Positions 57,511 to 64,000 of a stretch of DNA of 64,000 bases are shown piece after piece (within the stretch, counting starts at the first letter, position 1; each line of letters starts with the position of its first letter). The stretch spans positions 5,906,078 to 5,970,077 of the forward strand of contig JABAKD010000024.1 in assembly GCA_012845835.1 (NCBI GenBank), read 5' to 3'. Both the position numbers and the translations under genes were made by a program. The notes below the pieces were generated by a model. The model saw only the letters and a program-made list of their open reading frames with translations, had not been told where the DNA came from and made no database searches. The stretch comes from Undaria pinnatifida (Eukaryota; Sar; Phaeophyceae; Laminariales; Alariaceae).

Positions 57511-60500
57511 CCCCTCCCTCACCCCCACAATGCCATCACCAGACCCTCAGAAGAGGCCTAGCGTAGCCGAGCTTCTCCAACACCCCGGAGTGTGTAACGC
57601 CTCTCGTTTGCACGAGCCGGTTAGAAGAAGGCCTCCATCCCAGATTACCGCTGTACCCGCCACCGCCAGAAGCCAGGCGTTGCACCTCCTCAAGCCAAGG
57701 GTGAGAGAGAAAGGGTGGGATGGAGTGGCGGGGAAGAGAGAGAGTGGGTGATATAGACGGATAGACAGGGTGACAGCTATGGGAGAGAAGGGAGGGAGGG
57801 AGGGAGAGAAAGATAACCGTGCCCCCCTCTCCTCCCTCACTCCCTCATTGTTTATCTCGACAGGCCCGACATGGAAGCAGCGAGGGCACAACCACTACGA
57901 GCCCTAGGAATACATCTCGACAGTCCGGACAGGGTAGCAGCGAGGACGCCACCACTAAGAGTCCTGGGAAATCGCGCACCGCAAGCTCATCGAGCGCGCA
58001 AAGGACACCGATGCACTCCCCTTCACCCTCCGTGGAGGCAGCGCCAGGGCGGGGCAGCCCATCCAGACTCTCGACCGCGAAAACGGTAGCAGCAGCGAAA
58101 GCGGCGGCAGAAGCTGCAAGGGGAATAGCGGGGACGGGGACGGCAGCTGCGGCGCCGCCTCGGGGAGGAGCTGGGCTGCAACCATCGTCGGTCCGGGCAT
58201 GCCTCCCCACGGTGATGCCCGCCGCGACGGCTTCCAGCCCTTCCGACCCGATGCATCTTCTAACCACGAGGCCGGCGGGGACGACGTGGAAGCAGCGGCA
58301 GCAGCTGGCGGCGCGGACGGGCAAGTTGGGGAGACGACGCTCGCTCGAGAGCGCGTGCGGTCGCGTGGGTGTCGACGATGATGGTAGCGGTAGAGGTGGT
58401 GGTGGTGGTGGTGGTCATGATGGTGGTGGCGGTGGTGGGCACGGTGGTGGTGGTGGTGGTGGGGGAGGCAGGAGGTCAATAGGCCTTCTTGTGCACGCGT
58501 GGTCGCCTAGCTCCAGCCTGGACGTGATGGGCTGCGCCGGAAGTTTAGCGGAAGAGGATGTTAAGGATAGCAGCTGCAGTGGGTTGTCCGTGGAGTTGGT
58601 GGGTAGCGATGTTGTTAGCCACAGTGGGAGCAGCGACGCTGGCGACGGTGACGGTACGGATGGCGGTGGGGGTGGGGGGAAGCGGGTGGCTACTTCCACG
58701 AATAAGTCCGCCCCGGGGAATGCTAGCGTGGTGCCTGAAGCGGTCTTCATTGGGGAGGCTAGCAGTGGAGCCTCGTGGGGGAGCGGCCGCGGACGGCTTG
58801 GTAGCGGGAGCGCTAGTGGTGGTGGTGGTGGTGGGTATAGTGGCGGGAGGGGAGCCGTGAAATCGGACGTCACTGGCTCGTTCTTGCGAAAGGTGTCGGG
58901 TGGGGGAGGAGCGACAGGAGCAGGGGGAGCGGGAGGAGGGGCAGTCGGAGGACGAGGAGGGGCGATGGAGTACGCGAGCGGCACGAGAACGATGGGCAGC
59001 GTGAGGTACTTCGGGGGGAGGTAGCGGAGTGGTGATAAAAAAAAAGCTGTGTTTTTCATGTTTGCTCATTTATCTTTCCTCTTCAGTTTCACGCTGCTTC
59101 GTCTTTCATTTTTTTTTACCTTATGCTTGGCTTTGTTTGCTTCCCACGCTTTGCTATTTTCTCGTGGTTCTCTGCTTTGTTGCTCTATCTTCTGCGTGTC
59201 ATTCTCCGTATTCTCTGCTCTTTGCTCTTCGTCCAATGCTTTGTCCTCGTCGCCCTTTTGTCGCCCCCTGTTCCCCCCCCCTCTGTTCCCTGTTTCCTAC
59301 GCTCTCCTCTGTCCTTGGTCCTATTCCCCCAGCGCCCCCCCAAGAACCAAACGAGTTCGCTCAGCAGACGAGGACTCAGAACCAGCGGCGGCAGCCGCAA
59401 CAGAAGCAGAGGCCGCACTCGAATCATCCTCGGAAAGCGCCTCCCCATCCGTGCCCCCTCCCTCCTCCTCTTCCGCCTCCGTCACCACGACCCCCCCCTC
59501 TTCCGCCACCCCCCCCTCCTCCACCCCCACTCCCTCCTCCTCCTCCCCCCCCGCTCCGCCTCCCGCTGCCGCCGGGGCCCCCGCCTCTGCTGGTGCCATG
59601 GCGGGGGGTAGAGTACCCCCGGAAGGCGGTGCCCACCGCGATCGGTGCAGGAGTGGAAGCGTTGGCCGTAGCGGCAGCAGGAGTCGCAGTGCCAGCGGCG
59701 CGTCTGCGGATAATGGGCCTGTTGGGTCGCCGCCGTCGTTGTCTTTGCCGGTACCACTATCTTCGTCGATGCCGTCAGCGACGGGGGCGGGGACGGAGGG
59801 GGCGGGGGCGGTGGCTGCGTCTGTGCCAGCGCGCCGCCGACAGGAGGGTTCTGTTGGTGGTGGTTCGCGGGGGTCGCTTGTCGGGACGAGAACCGCTCCC
59901 GGTTCTACCACTGCCGCTGAAGCCACGGCTGTTGCCGCGGGTGTTTGCGCAGCTGAAACCGGTGCTGGCACCGATGCTGGCACCGGTGCTGGCACCGGTG
60001 CTGATACCGGTTCTGGTGGCGGTGCTATTACCGGTGGGGGTACTGGCGGTGATACCGGTCCTGTTGTCGGTGCTTCAGGTACTGATGCTCCTATCGTTGC
60101 TGCTGCGACCGCTGCTACTTCTGGTGTTGGCGCTATCGCTGCTGGTACCGCTGCTACTGCTCCTGCTGCCGCCGCGGGGGCAGCCGAAGATCTACCCCGC
60201 TCCACCAGTGGAGCTGGAAGCCAGGCATCCTCGCCCGACCCGGGCCTATCGTCGTCTACCCATCCCGGCTTGTTGGGGCACAGCGGCCGCAGCAGCAGCA
60301 GCAGCGCAAACAACAACAGCGTACAAAGCGCGCCTAGCACCAGCACCACTACCGCCACCATTAGCCACAGCTGGATTGGCGGCGGCGGTGGCGCCGGGTT
60401 TGGCGGTAGCGGTGGTTTCGGCGGCGGGGCTGGCGGAAGGTCGCGCAGCCGGGGGGAGTGGATGGCGGAGCCGACCCGCTCTACCCCTACAAGGCGGGGT

Positions 60501-63500
60501 AGTTCTACTGCCGGGTCTGCCACCTCTGGCGCTGCCGCCGCCGCCTCTGCGGCTGACGGTGTCCCCGGCGGTGCTTTTGACACCTTGCACAGCGCGGGAC
60601 GCGGTAGAGGGCGGTGGCAACGGCGGGTTCATGTCGGTGCGGGGTCAGCCTCGCCTGTGGCGGCAGCAATGAAGGCTGCTGCCTCCTGTGAGTTTGGAGG
60701 AGGCGTAGCGACGGCGGGGGCGGGGGGCGGGGGTGGGGGTGAGGGTTGGGGTGGGAGGAGGCGCGACATCCCCCCCGCTAATCGCCAGGGTGGGCTCCAC
60801 CATCATGGAGGGAGCGAGAGTTTGCTGTTGTTCCCGTCACCGCTTCAGCTGCAGCAGCAGCAAGCGGCCGCCGGCGGGTTCTCCGCGTGGTCTCCTCCTG
60901 CGTCAAGGTGGGAGGGGCAGGGAGCAGGGGGGCGGTGTATATTTTTTGTACTAGAAGCCGTGCTTTATTTATATTGTTGAGCCCCTTCTCAGTTCGCGCT
61001 ATTTTTTTTATTTTTTCTCCTCTTGCTCCTCATTTTTGCCCTCCCCGTTCTCGTCATCCTTCTTCTCCCCGACTCCTGTGTTCGCTTTGTCAGGGGCAGG
61101 AACTCTAGCAGCGGCAGCAGTCGATCTAGCTCGAGAGAAGGCGACGCGCTACACCGCCCTCGCTCCACCGCCTCGCATTCCTACGACCACGCTCGCGACG
61201 CTTTTCCCCGCTCTCAAGGAGGCGCTGGAAGCGCCGGTAGCACCAGTGGCGGCAGCGGTGGTGGTGGGGGTGGTGGTGGGAGTGGGGGCAGCGGCGGCAC
61301 CTCCAAGGGGAAGAGTTCGCGATACCCTAGTGCTAGTGCTACCGCTAAGGGTAGCGCTGACACCAGCGGTTACATCAACGCCAACCTCAGCAGTGACACC
61401 GGCGCTCTCCCGAACGCAAGCGTTACCGGTAGCGCTGACACCGACGGTAGTTGTGGCGGTGCTGTGGAAGCGCGGCGACAACCGGTGAGAGAGAGGGCCG
61501 GGTCGGCGTTGGGGCGACGTCGGCGACACGACTGGGGGATGGCGAGTCAGGACGGAAACCGATCTGACGGGACCCCGACTCCAACCCTCGGGATGGACAC
61601 GGGGTCACCCGGCAGGGAGGGCAGCAGCGGCAGTGGGCTGAAGGTTGGGGTGAGCGCGAGGGCTACGCTGTGGCAGCGGCGGATTCAGGAGAGGGGGTTG
61701 GAAGTCCAGGCGGTGAGGAGGGTGAAGAGAGACGGAATGTAATTGACGTTTTTGCCCACTGTAAGAATCGTTCCGTAATGAGTCCGAATGGGTTCTTCCC
61801 GAAAGATTGTGGATGCAGGTTTTAAGAAGTTTCGACGCCGTGCGGTTTAATGGTGGGAGTGCTTGTGGTGATGGCGGGGAGTGGGGGTTGTAGTGTGTGG
61901 TGGTAGTGGTGGTGGTGATAATGATGCTGGTGGTGGTGGTGTTGGTGGTGGTGCTGGTGCTGGTGATGGTGATGGTGGTGGTGGTGGTGGTGGTGGTGAT
62001 GGTGGCATTGGCGTTGGTGTTGACGCTGCTGATGCTGTTGCTGTCGCTGTTGGCGTGGCCGGCGTGGCGTTGGTGGGGTGGTGGTGACGTTGGTGTGGAT
62101 GTTGGTGGTGTTGCGTGGTGTTGGTATTGATGTCGGCGTTTTCTGCTCTCGCCGTTTCTCTCGCTTGTCGCTAAAACTTCTCTCTGTTGTCGGCTCTGTT
62201 GTCGTTTGGTGTTTAGCCGAGCATTTATTGACTCCCAATTTATCGCTTGCTGTTACGCCCTGTGAACAATCACCAATCCAGGCGTCATCTTCGTGGAGCG
62301 GGGGGGACACCGCCAACTCCAGCCTCACCCCCCCTGAAAGCGTCGAAAGCAGCTCGGGGGGCGTAAGCGGGGTTCCCCTCCGTGCCTCCTCGCCACCCTT
62401 GGCGGCTGTAGCAACAGTGACAGCAGTAGCGGCAGCAGCAACTGGAGCGGTGGTAGCAACGGGAGCTCCTGGCATTGTTGACGGGCAGGCGGGGGATTCG
62501 GGAAAGGCGGTGGCATCAGCGGAGGCGCTTCCCGGGGTGGGGATGGGGGTTGGGGAAGGGGCAGGCGGGGCTAGGGGAGGAGGCGCGGGGGGGGAGCGGC
62601 TGTACATTCCGCGCGGATGGAACGATGGGCTGGACGTCGGTGGCAGTGGTGGTGGCAGTGTTGGTGGCATGAGTCAAGCCGAACGCCATAGTCAACAGCA
62701 GCAGCAGCACGCTCGTCGGTCCCGACCTTCTAGTGGCCGTTTCTCTCGAATGATGGGATCGCCCGGGACAAATAGGGGCGGCGGTAGCGGCGGCTGTGGT
62801 GGTGGTGGTAGCGAATCTGGTACGGGGCGCAAGCGGAGCACCCGTCTCGAGAATGTTGACGGCAGTGGAGGCGATAGTGGGGGGGTAGTTGGAGCGGGGG
62901 CCGCCTCGCGGTCGGCTCCAAGTGGCAGCCTTGCTGCTGAATGGGCCAGCAGCGGCAGCGAGGGTACACCCATCACTCCCGCCCCCACCTCTACCCCTGC
63001 CCGTGTCGTCCCCAGTGGTGGGAGCGGTAGCGGTGGTGGCGCCGATGGGGGTGATGGTGGTGGTGGTGGTGGTGGTCGTGGTGGTGGTGGTGGTGGTGGT
63101 GGCAGTGGCGATGTCGGCGGTAATGGTGGTGATGGTGGCGGCGGCGGCCGTGGTGGTGGTGGTGGTGGTGGCGGCGGCGGCGGCGGGCTACTTGGCGCCA
63201 CACACGAAGGGTCCCAAGCAGCAGTTGCCACTACCAGTACCTCTGCTGGTGTTGGTGTCGGTAGCGTTGACCACGACAGGATGGGCTCCTTTACTGGTGT
63301 TGGTGTAGGTAGCAATGACCGTGGCCGGTTGGGCTCCGCTGGCTCCGTGGGTCGGATCCGCAGCGACAGCGATTCCACCACGGCTGTCTGGCGACCCACG
63401 TCTTCTCTGGATAAGGACGGAGAGGCGGGGACGGGGGCAGTGTCGTCTACGATTGCTAAGGAGGCGGGGGTTGGGAGGGGGAGGGGGGTCGATGGCGAGA

Positions 63501-63556
63501 AGGGGGGGGGGGGGGGGGGCAGCGGCAGTCTCACAGAGAAGTCGTGGAGCTGCTGA
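43457..63556 (+). CDS. PB1-domain MAP3K-type (STE11) protein kinase, about 16 exons
   Basis: Exons: 43457-43501, 47054-47134, 47946-48008, 48646-48948, 49416-49675, 50738-50911, 52111-52318, 53373-53444, 53801-53878, 55844-55980, 56668-56738, 57543-57700, 57864-59020, 59333-60907, 61094-61712, 62282-63556, about 2,091 residues. All GT-AG and phase-consistent. Residues 16-90 form a PB1 domain with the basic strand (KLKLEYNGG) and the acidic OPCA motif ([18 protein letters not shown]), i.e. type I/II. Residues 252-515 are a complete kinase: GEGAFG 259-264, Lys281, Glu301, HRDIK 374-378, DFG 394-396, [16 protein letters not shown], and the Arg of QKRPS. The mixed Lys-in-loop and HRDIKAAN signature fits MEKK-type MAP3Ks, which phosphorylate MAP2Ks. 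The rest is a low-complexity Ser/Gly/Ala/Pro tail. The exon 15-16 junction is the weakest call: the frame could instead stop at TAA 61740-61742. Confidence 0.85.
44165..44800 (+). repeat. Three tandem units of about 200-240 bp
   Basis: Each unit has a gatgtctgctgtctgc-like head, a tttgggtttgaaatgagaca-like middle and a cagcaagcaagc-like stretch. Divergence is substantial. Confidence 0.7.
45123..45211 (-). mobile_element. 89-bp TTAA-type element, reverse orientation
   Basis: acaacccctccctatacgaa, ttccaagtaaatatatccc and aaaagcattaa match the complement of 53885-53973. Confidence 0.7.
46445..46765. repeat. CCCGAC satellite with 40-bp higher-order unit
   Basis: Opens tccacgggtcggatcacgtc and then repeats cctcctaacccgacccgcgg plus gtttttgaaatg about four times. 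Same family as 25165-25420. Confidence 0.85.
47054..47134 (+). CDS. Kinase gene exon 2 (PB1, first half)
   Basis: Acceptor ttatgtttttgtag, donor gtttgt. [16 protein letters not shown] then [11 protein letters not shown]: strands 1-2 and helix 1 of a PB1 domain with the conserved first-strand Lys. Confidence 0.85.
47271..47945 (+). other. Kinase gene intron 2, no other feature
   Basis: Holds a short AACCC run (47610-47645) and a T-rich acceptor stretch. No gene. Confidence 0.5.
47946..48008 (+). CDS. Kinase gene exon 3 (PB1, OPCA motif)
   Basis: Acceptor tttatttctggcag, donor gtgagt, phase 0. [20 protein letters not shown] then R holds the acidic D-x-D-G-D core. Confidence 0.88.
48646..48948 (+). 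CDS. Kinase gene exon 4 (PB1 end and linker)
   Basis: Acceptor cacccacactccag, donor gtgaga. [20 protein letters not shown] finishes PB1, then a Pro-rich and Gly/Arg-rich linker ends [11 protein letters not shown]. Phase 0. Confidence 0.8.
49010..49085 (-). mobile_element. LINE 3' end with poly(C) tail, intron 4
   Basis: Family signature ttgttgcttgccttggtcat, cattgaccacgcatctcttt next to a G-rich run (48986-49012). The minus strand would read [10 protein letters not shown]. Confidence 0.7.
49416..49675 (+). CDS. Kinase gene exon 5 (linker)
   Basis: Acceptor ccctccccccccag, donor gtgggt, phase 0 in, 2 out. [20 protein letters not shown] leads into a Gly/Arg-rich linker and ends GSEGDPV. The split CGG codon is completed by exon 6. 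Confidence 0.75.
50201..50279 (+). pseudogene. Glycine-loop exon copy 1 (decayed)
   Basis: Aligns with the start of exon 6 but reads [26 protein letters not shown] has decayed. It is first of four copies spaced 173-187 bp. Confidence 0.8.
50388..50462 (+). pseudogene. Glycine-loop exon copy 2 (open, acceptor kept)
   Basis: After acceptor gttttcgttggcaag it reads [18 protein letters not shown] then LSLDTG, almost the real protein, in the right phase. It lacks the part with the VAIK-type Lys and a clear donor. It could be a cryptic exon. Confidence 0.8.
50565..50640 (+). pseudogene. Glycine-loop exon copy 3 (decayed)
   Basis: Reads [20 protein letters not shown] then LGTGD. The first Gly of the loop is Val, and the acceptor is changed to caaag with one G missing. 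Confidence 0.8.
50738..50911 (+). CDS. Kinase gene exon 6 (glycine loop to helix C)
   Basis: Acceptor tttgtttcgtcaag, donor gtgagt. [20 protein letters not shown], then [12 protein letters not shown] and [12 protein letters not shown]: glycine loop, ATP-binding Lys281 and helix C Glu301. Confidence 0.9.
50925..51170 (+). repeat. (GGGTA)n array in intron 6
   Basis: About 245 bp of ggtag/gggta pentamers with some aagg interruptions. G-rich on the coding strand. Confidence 0.9.
51178..51305 (+). pseudogene. Decayed copy of exon 6, 3' half
   Basis: tagacacgggagagatcacg, gcggtgaagagcgtgtctct, atgagctcggcggacgctta and cacgtgagtggga follow exon 6 and its donor base for base, with a TAA after DA and other changes. 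Confidence 0.85.
51715..51960 (+). mobile_element. Second poly(C)-tailed repeat family, intron 6
   Basis: gcacaaggtgccgaagtctg through gtgctccgtcccggcatggt to gagtactcccccccctcccc. Inverted relative at 52625-52860. Confidence 0.7.
52111..52318 (+). CDS. Kinase gene exon 7 (hinge to catalytic loop)
   Basis: Acceptor ccttacccctaag, donor gtttgc. [20 protein letters not shown], then [19 protein letters not shown] and [12 protein letters not shown] with the catalytic HRD. Confidence 0.9.
52392..52480 (-). mobile_element. 89-bp TTAA-type element, intron 7
   Basis: ttaacccatttagagcccca, attctgaatccaagtaattt and ccgaaaacggggtt, ending gcattat. 74 bp past the exon 7 donor. Confidence 0.75.
52540..53040 (+). 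pseudogene. Three decayed copies of the exon 7 end
   Basis: gtaccgcgaaatcagcgttt-gctgg (52540-52590), gcgcaccgcgaaatcagcga-ttgctgg (52890-52942) and gtgtacttccagcacagcaa followed by catcgtgacaccaaggtttt (52985-53040) all match the exon 7 end plus the first intron bases. A poly(C)-family repeat (52625-52860, minus) lies between them. Confidence 0.75.
53373..53444 (+). CDS. Kinase gene exon 8 (DFG)
   Basis: Acceptor gacggtgaatctcag, donor gtaaga, phase 0. [20 protein letters not shown] then KRIV holds the metal-binding Asn and the DFG Asp394. Confidence 0.9.
53801..53878 (+). CDS. Kinase gene exon 9 (activation segment)
   Basis: Acceptor attgccgtctccag, donor gtgaga, phase 0. [20 protein letters not shown] then APEVLQ. 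Confidence 0.9.
53885..53973 (+). mobile_element. 89-bp TTAA-type element, 6 bp from a splice donor
   Basis: ttaacgcttttacaactgga through ggatttagtatagggaggga to cagggggttaa. Flanked by TTAA at both ends, exactly 89 bp, beginning 6 bases after the last exon 9 base. Confidence 0.85.
54255..54315 (+). repeat. Conserved box, [15 protein letters not shown] type
   Basis: aagatgagtttcgacgaaat continues to a reading [18 protein letters not shown]. The SINE at 54320 follows immediately. Confidence 0.65.
54320..54640 (+). mobile_element. tRNA-derived SINE with (AT)n tail
   Basis: Box A-like atggcgtatcaggttatcc and box B gagttcgagccccgcc, then a body shared with 27535-27925 (gcgagagcgtgagttagcaa, gaaccctatgcgcgataaaa, gtgaccacggcttgtccaga). 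The tail is (at)n at 54612-54634. In intron 9. Confidence 0.8.
54902..55039. repeat. Exact 69-bp tandem duplication
   Basis: tatacaggtcctgcacagca through gatgatctatatgatctg occurs at 54902-54970 and again at 54971-55039 with no visible change, within GATCTGT-rich dispersed sequence. Confidence 0.85.
55690..55735 (+). repeat. Upstream copy of the intron 9 acceptor region
   Basis: tatccaaaacctactaatta-cccacaacctccgcag resembles tatccaaaacctgcttgagg-tccacaacctccgcgg just before and inside exon 10, offset 131 bp. The upstream copy has a better acceptor (ccgcag) and a CTAAT branch-like motif. Confidence 0.75.
55844..55980 (+). CDS. Kinase gene exon 10 (lobe core)
   Basis: Acceptor aaacctgcttgag, donor gtaaag. 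[20 protein letters not shown] then [21 protein letters not shown] is unusual between VLQ and the ADVWS motif and is probably converted intron end, given the duplication at 55690. Confidence 0.8.
56243..56580 (+). repeat. (CCCT)n microsatellite in intron 10
   Basis: About 338 bp of pure CCCT repeats with one CTTC interruption near 56556. The LPPSLPPS and GREGGREG frames are artefacts. Confidence 0.97.
56668..56738 (+). CDS. Kinase gene exon 11
   Basis: Acceptor cgactgattggcag, donor gtgagg. [20 protein letters not shown] then FCR: kinase helices G-H. Confidence 0.88.
57478..57512 (+). repeat. Poly(C) run at the exon 12 acceptor
   Basis: A run of about 35 C interrupted once, 30 bp upstream of exon 12, serving as the pyrimidine tract. 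Confidence 0.9.
57543..57700 (+). CDS. Kinase gene exon 12 (kinase domain end)
   Basis: Acceptor caatgccatcaccag, donor gtgaga. [20 protein letters not shown] holds the final conserved Arg and ends the kinase domain near HP. Confidence 0.88.
57864..59020 (+). CDS. Kinase gene exon 13 (low-complexity tail)
   Basis: Acceptor attgtttatctcgacag. The frame runs to ...MGSVRYFGG and donor AG-gtagcg; the apparent TAG stop at 59022 is removed by splicing in phase 2. It starts with two 20-residue repeats ([20 protein letters not shown] and [20 protein letters not shown]). Confidence 0.8.
59333..60907 (+). CDS. Kinase gene exon 14 (low-complexity tail)
   Basis: Acceptor ggtcctattcccccag; the first base completes Ser. 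[17 protein letters not shown] resembles a nuclear-localisation-like basic patch. Then come Ser/Ala/Thr/Gly repeats ([20 protein letters not shown]). Donor gtggga, phase 2. Overlapping frames on both strands are shadows. Confidence 0.75.
61094..61712 (+). CDS. Kinase gene exon 15 (low-complexity tail)
   Basis: Acceptor gtgttcgctttgtcag; the first base completes Arg. [20 protein letters not shown], then a Gly/Ser tail. The donor is placed at GCG-gtgagg (61713); gtgaag at 61722 is also in phase. Reading on gives a stop at 61742 after RRVKRDGM. Confidence 0.65.
61743..62281 (+). other. Kinase gene intron 15 (or 3' UTR if the gene ends at 61742)
   Basis: GGTGGT-type repeat at 61890-62090, then a pyrimidine-rich stretch (62140-62215) before the exon 16 acceptor. 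Confidence 0.5.
62282..63556 (+). CDS. Kinase gene exon 16 (predicted last exon)
   Basis: Acceptor gaacaatcaccaatccag, phase 0. [20 protein letters not shown], then a Ser/Gly/Ala-rich tail with a (GGT)n-coded poly-Gly at 63040-63185 and [17 protein letters not shown], ending SLTEKSWSC and TGA. Composition and frame agree with exons 13-15, but nothing conserved confirms the join. Confidence 0.6.
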   Translation, partial: ASSSWSGGDTANSSLTPPESVESSSGGVSGVPLRASSPPLAAVATVTAVAAAATGAVVATGAPGIVDGQAGDSGKAVASAEALPGVGMGVGEGAGGARGGGAGGERLYIPRGWNDGLDVGGSGGGSVGGMSQAERHSQQQQQHARRSRPSSGRFSRMMGSPGTNRGGGSGGCGGGGSESGTGRKRSTRLENVDGSGGDSGGVVGAGAASRSAPSGSLAAEWASSGSEGTPITPAPTSTPARVVPSGGSGSGGGADGGDGGGGGGGRGGGGGGGGSGDVGGNGGDGGGGGRGGGGGGGGGGGGLLGATHEGSQAAVATTSTSAGVGVGSVDHDRMGSFTGVGVGSNDRGRLGSAGSVGRIRSDSDSTTAVWRPTSSLDKDGEAGTGAVSSTIAKEAGVGRGRGVDGEKGGGGGGSGSLTEKSWSC

Positions 63557-63875
63557 CAACCACTCCAAAGGTGTGGGCATGTGTTATAGATTTCCTTTAG
63601 TGTATGTAGAAATTATGTGCGTGTCGTAGGTGCCTAGGTGTTCTTGTTTGCGTTTTTTGTATGATATTGCCTGTGCGTGTTAGCTGTGTGTTTGCCGATG
63701 TCCTTGACCAGTTGTGCCCGATATGAGGCTCATTGCTATCGGGGAAAAGTAAATAGTGTTTTCCTTGTTTTCCTGATGTTCTTTTACTCCGGGCGTTAAT
63801 ATTACATCAGTAAAAATTAAAACATCCACTCGCAACACAACAGTACCCCCCCCCCTCACAACCCCGCTTAAAGTC
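63557..63875 (+). other. 3' flank of the kinase gene
   Basis: T- and GT-rich sequence after the stop; presumed 3' UTR. No canonical AATAAA seen. A C run lies at 63846-63855. Confidence 0.45.
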
Positions 63876-63982
63876 TACATGTAATAGTTGGCCTCGGTTG
63901 GCACCGACGCTGTAAAACATTATAGTGAAGTCTATATATTGGGGTTGGCGTTGGTTGGCAACGACGTTGTAAAACATGCCAG
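63876..63982 (+). repeat. Paired-unit dispersed repeat, second copy
   Basis: Two units of ggttggcaccgacgctgtaa-type sequence spaced about 55 bp with tatatattggggttggcg between. Reverse complement of 34004-34122. Confidence 0.75.
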
Positions 63983-64000
63983 TCACTGCGTGAGCTAGAT

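Noticed and set aside
59321-60583. 420-codon minus-strand frame opposite kinase exon 14
   Set aside because: It is a shadow caused by GC-rich low-complexity sequence; the plus strand has matching splice sites and phase.

Overview
This window looks like nuclear DNA of an intron-rich, GC-rich eukaryote, most likely a stramenopile of the brown-alga type (Ectocarpus-like). That is an inference from gene structure (many short exons, introns of 0.2-4 kb, GT-AG splicing), DIRS-like retroelements, very long G/C homopolymer runs and one 500-base assembly gap (8501-9000). I see no bacterial-style operons, no rRNA and no standard tRNA gene.

Layout. 1-9468: a decayed tyrosine-recombinase (DIRS/Ngaro-like) retroelement with Gag-like, reverse transcriptase, RNase H and recombinase remnants. 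It carries nested MITEs, inverted arrays of a 57-bp repeat, and 410-bp direct repeats either side of a GA microsatellite and the gap. 9469-18137: no gene seen; repeat clusters, MITEs and hairpins. 18138-42044, minus strand: a 14-exon gene rebuilt by splice-site and phase matching, 776 codons plus stop, which I identify as an NPRL3 orthologue (GATOR1 subunit of the TORC1 amino-acid pathway). 42045-43456: a 1.4-kb divergent intergenic region. 43457-63556, plus strand: a gene of about 16 exons encoding a PB1 domain, a complete STE11/MAP3K-type kinase domain and a huge low-complexity Ser/Gly/Ala/Pro tail. The two genes lie head to head and may share a promoter region. 63557-64000: 3' flank with a dispersed repeat.

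Both genes carry large introns packed with repeats: LINE 3' ends with poly(C) tails, tRNA-derived SINEs, constant-length 89-bp TTAA-flanked elements, CCCGAC-rich satellites and simple repeats. The most unusual signal is that exon edges have been copied repeatedly into neighbouring introns. Examples are four tandem copies of the kinase glycine-loop exon edge, decayed copies of the HRDIK exon edge, six decayed copies of NPRL3 exon 5, a 60-bp duplication across the exon 13 acceptor, and others. This suggests that local duplication of splice junctions is a recurrent process at this locus.
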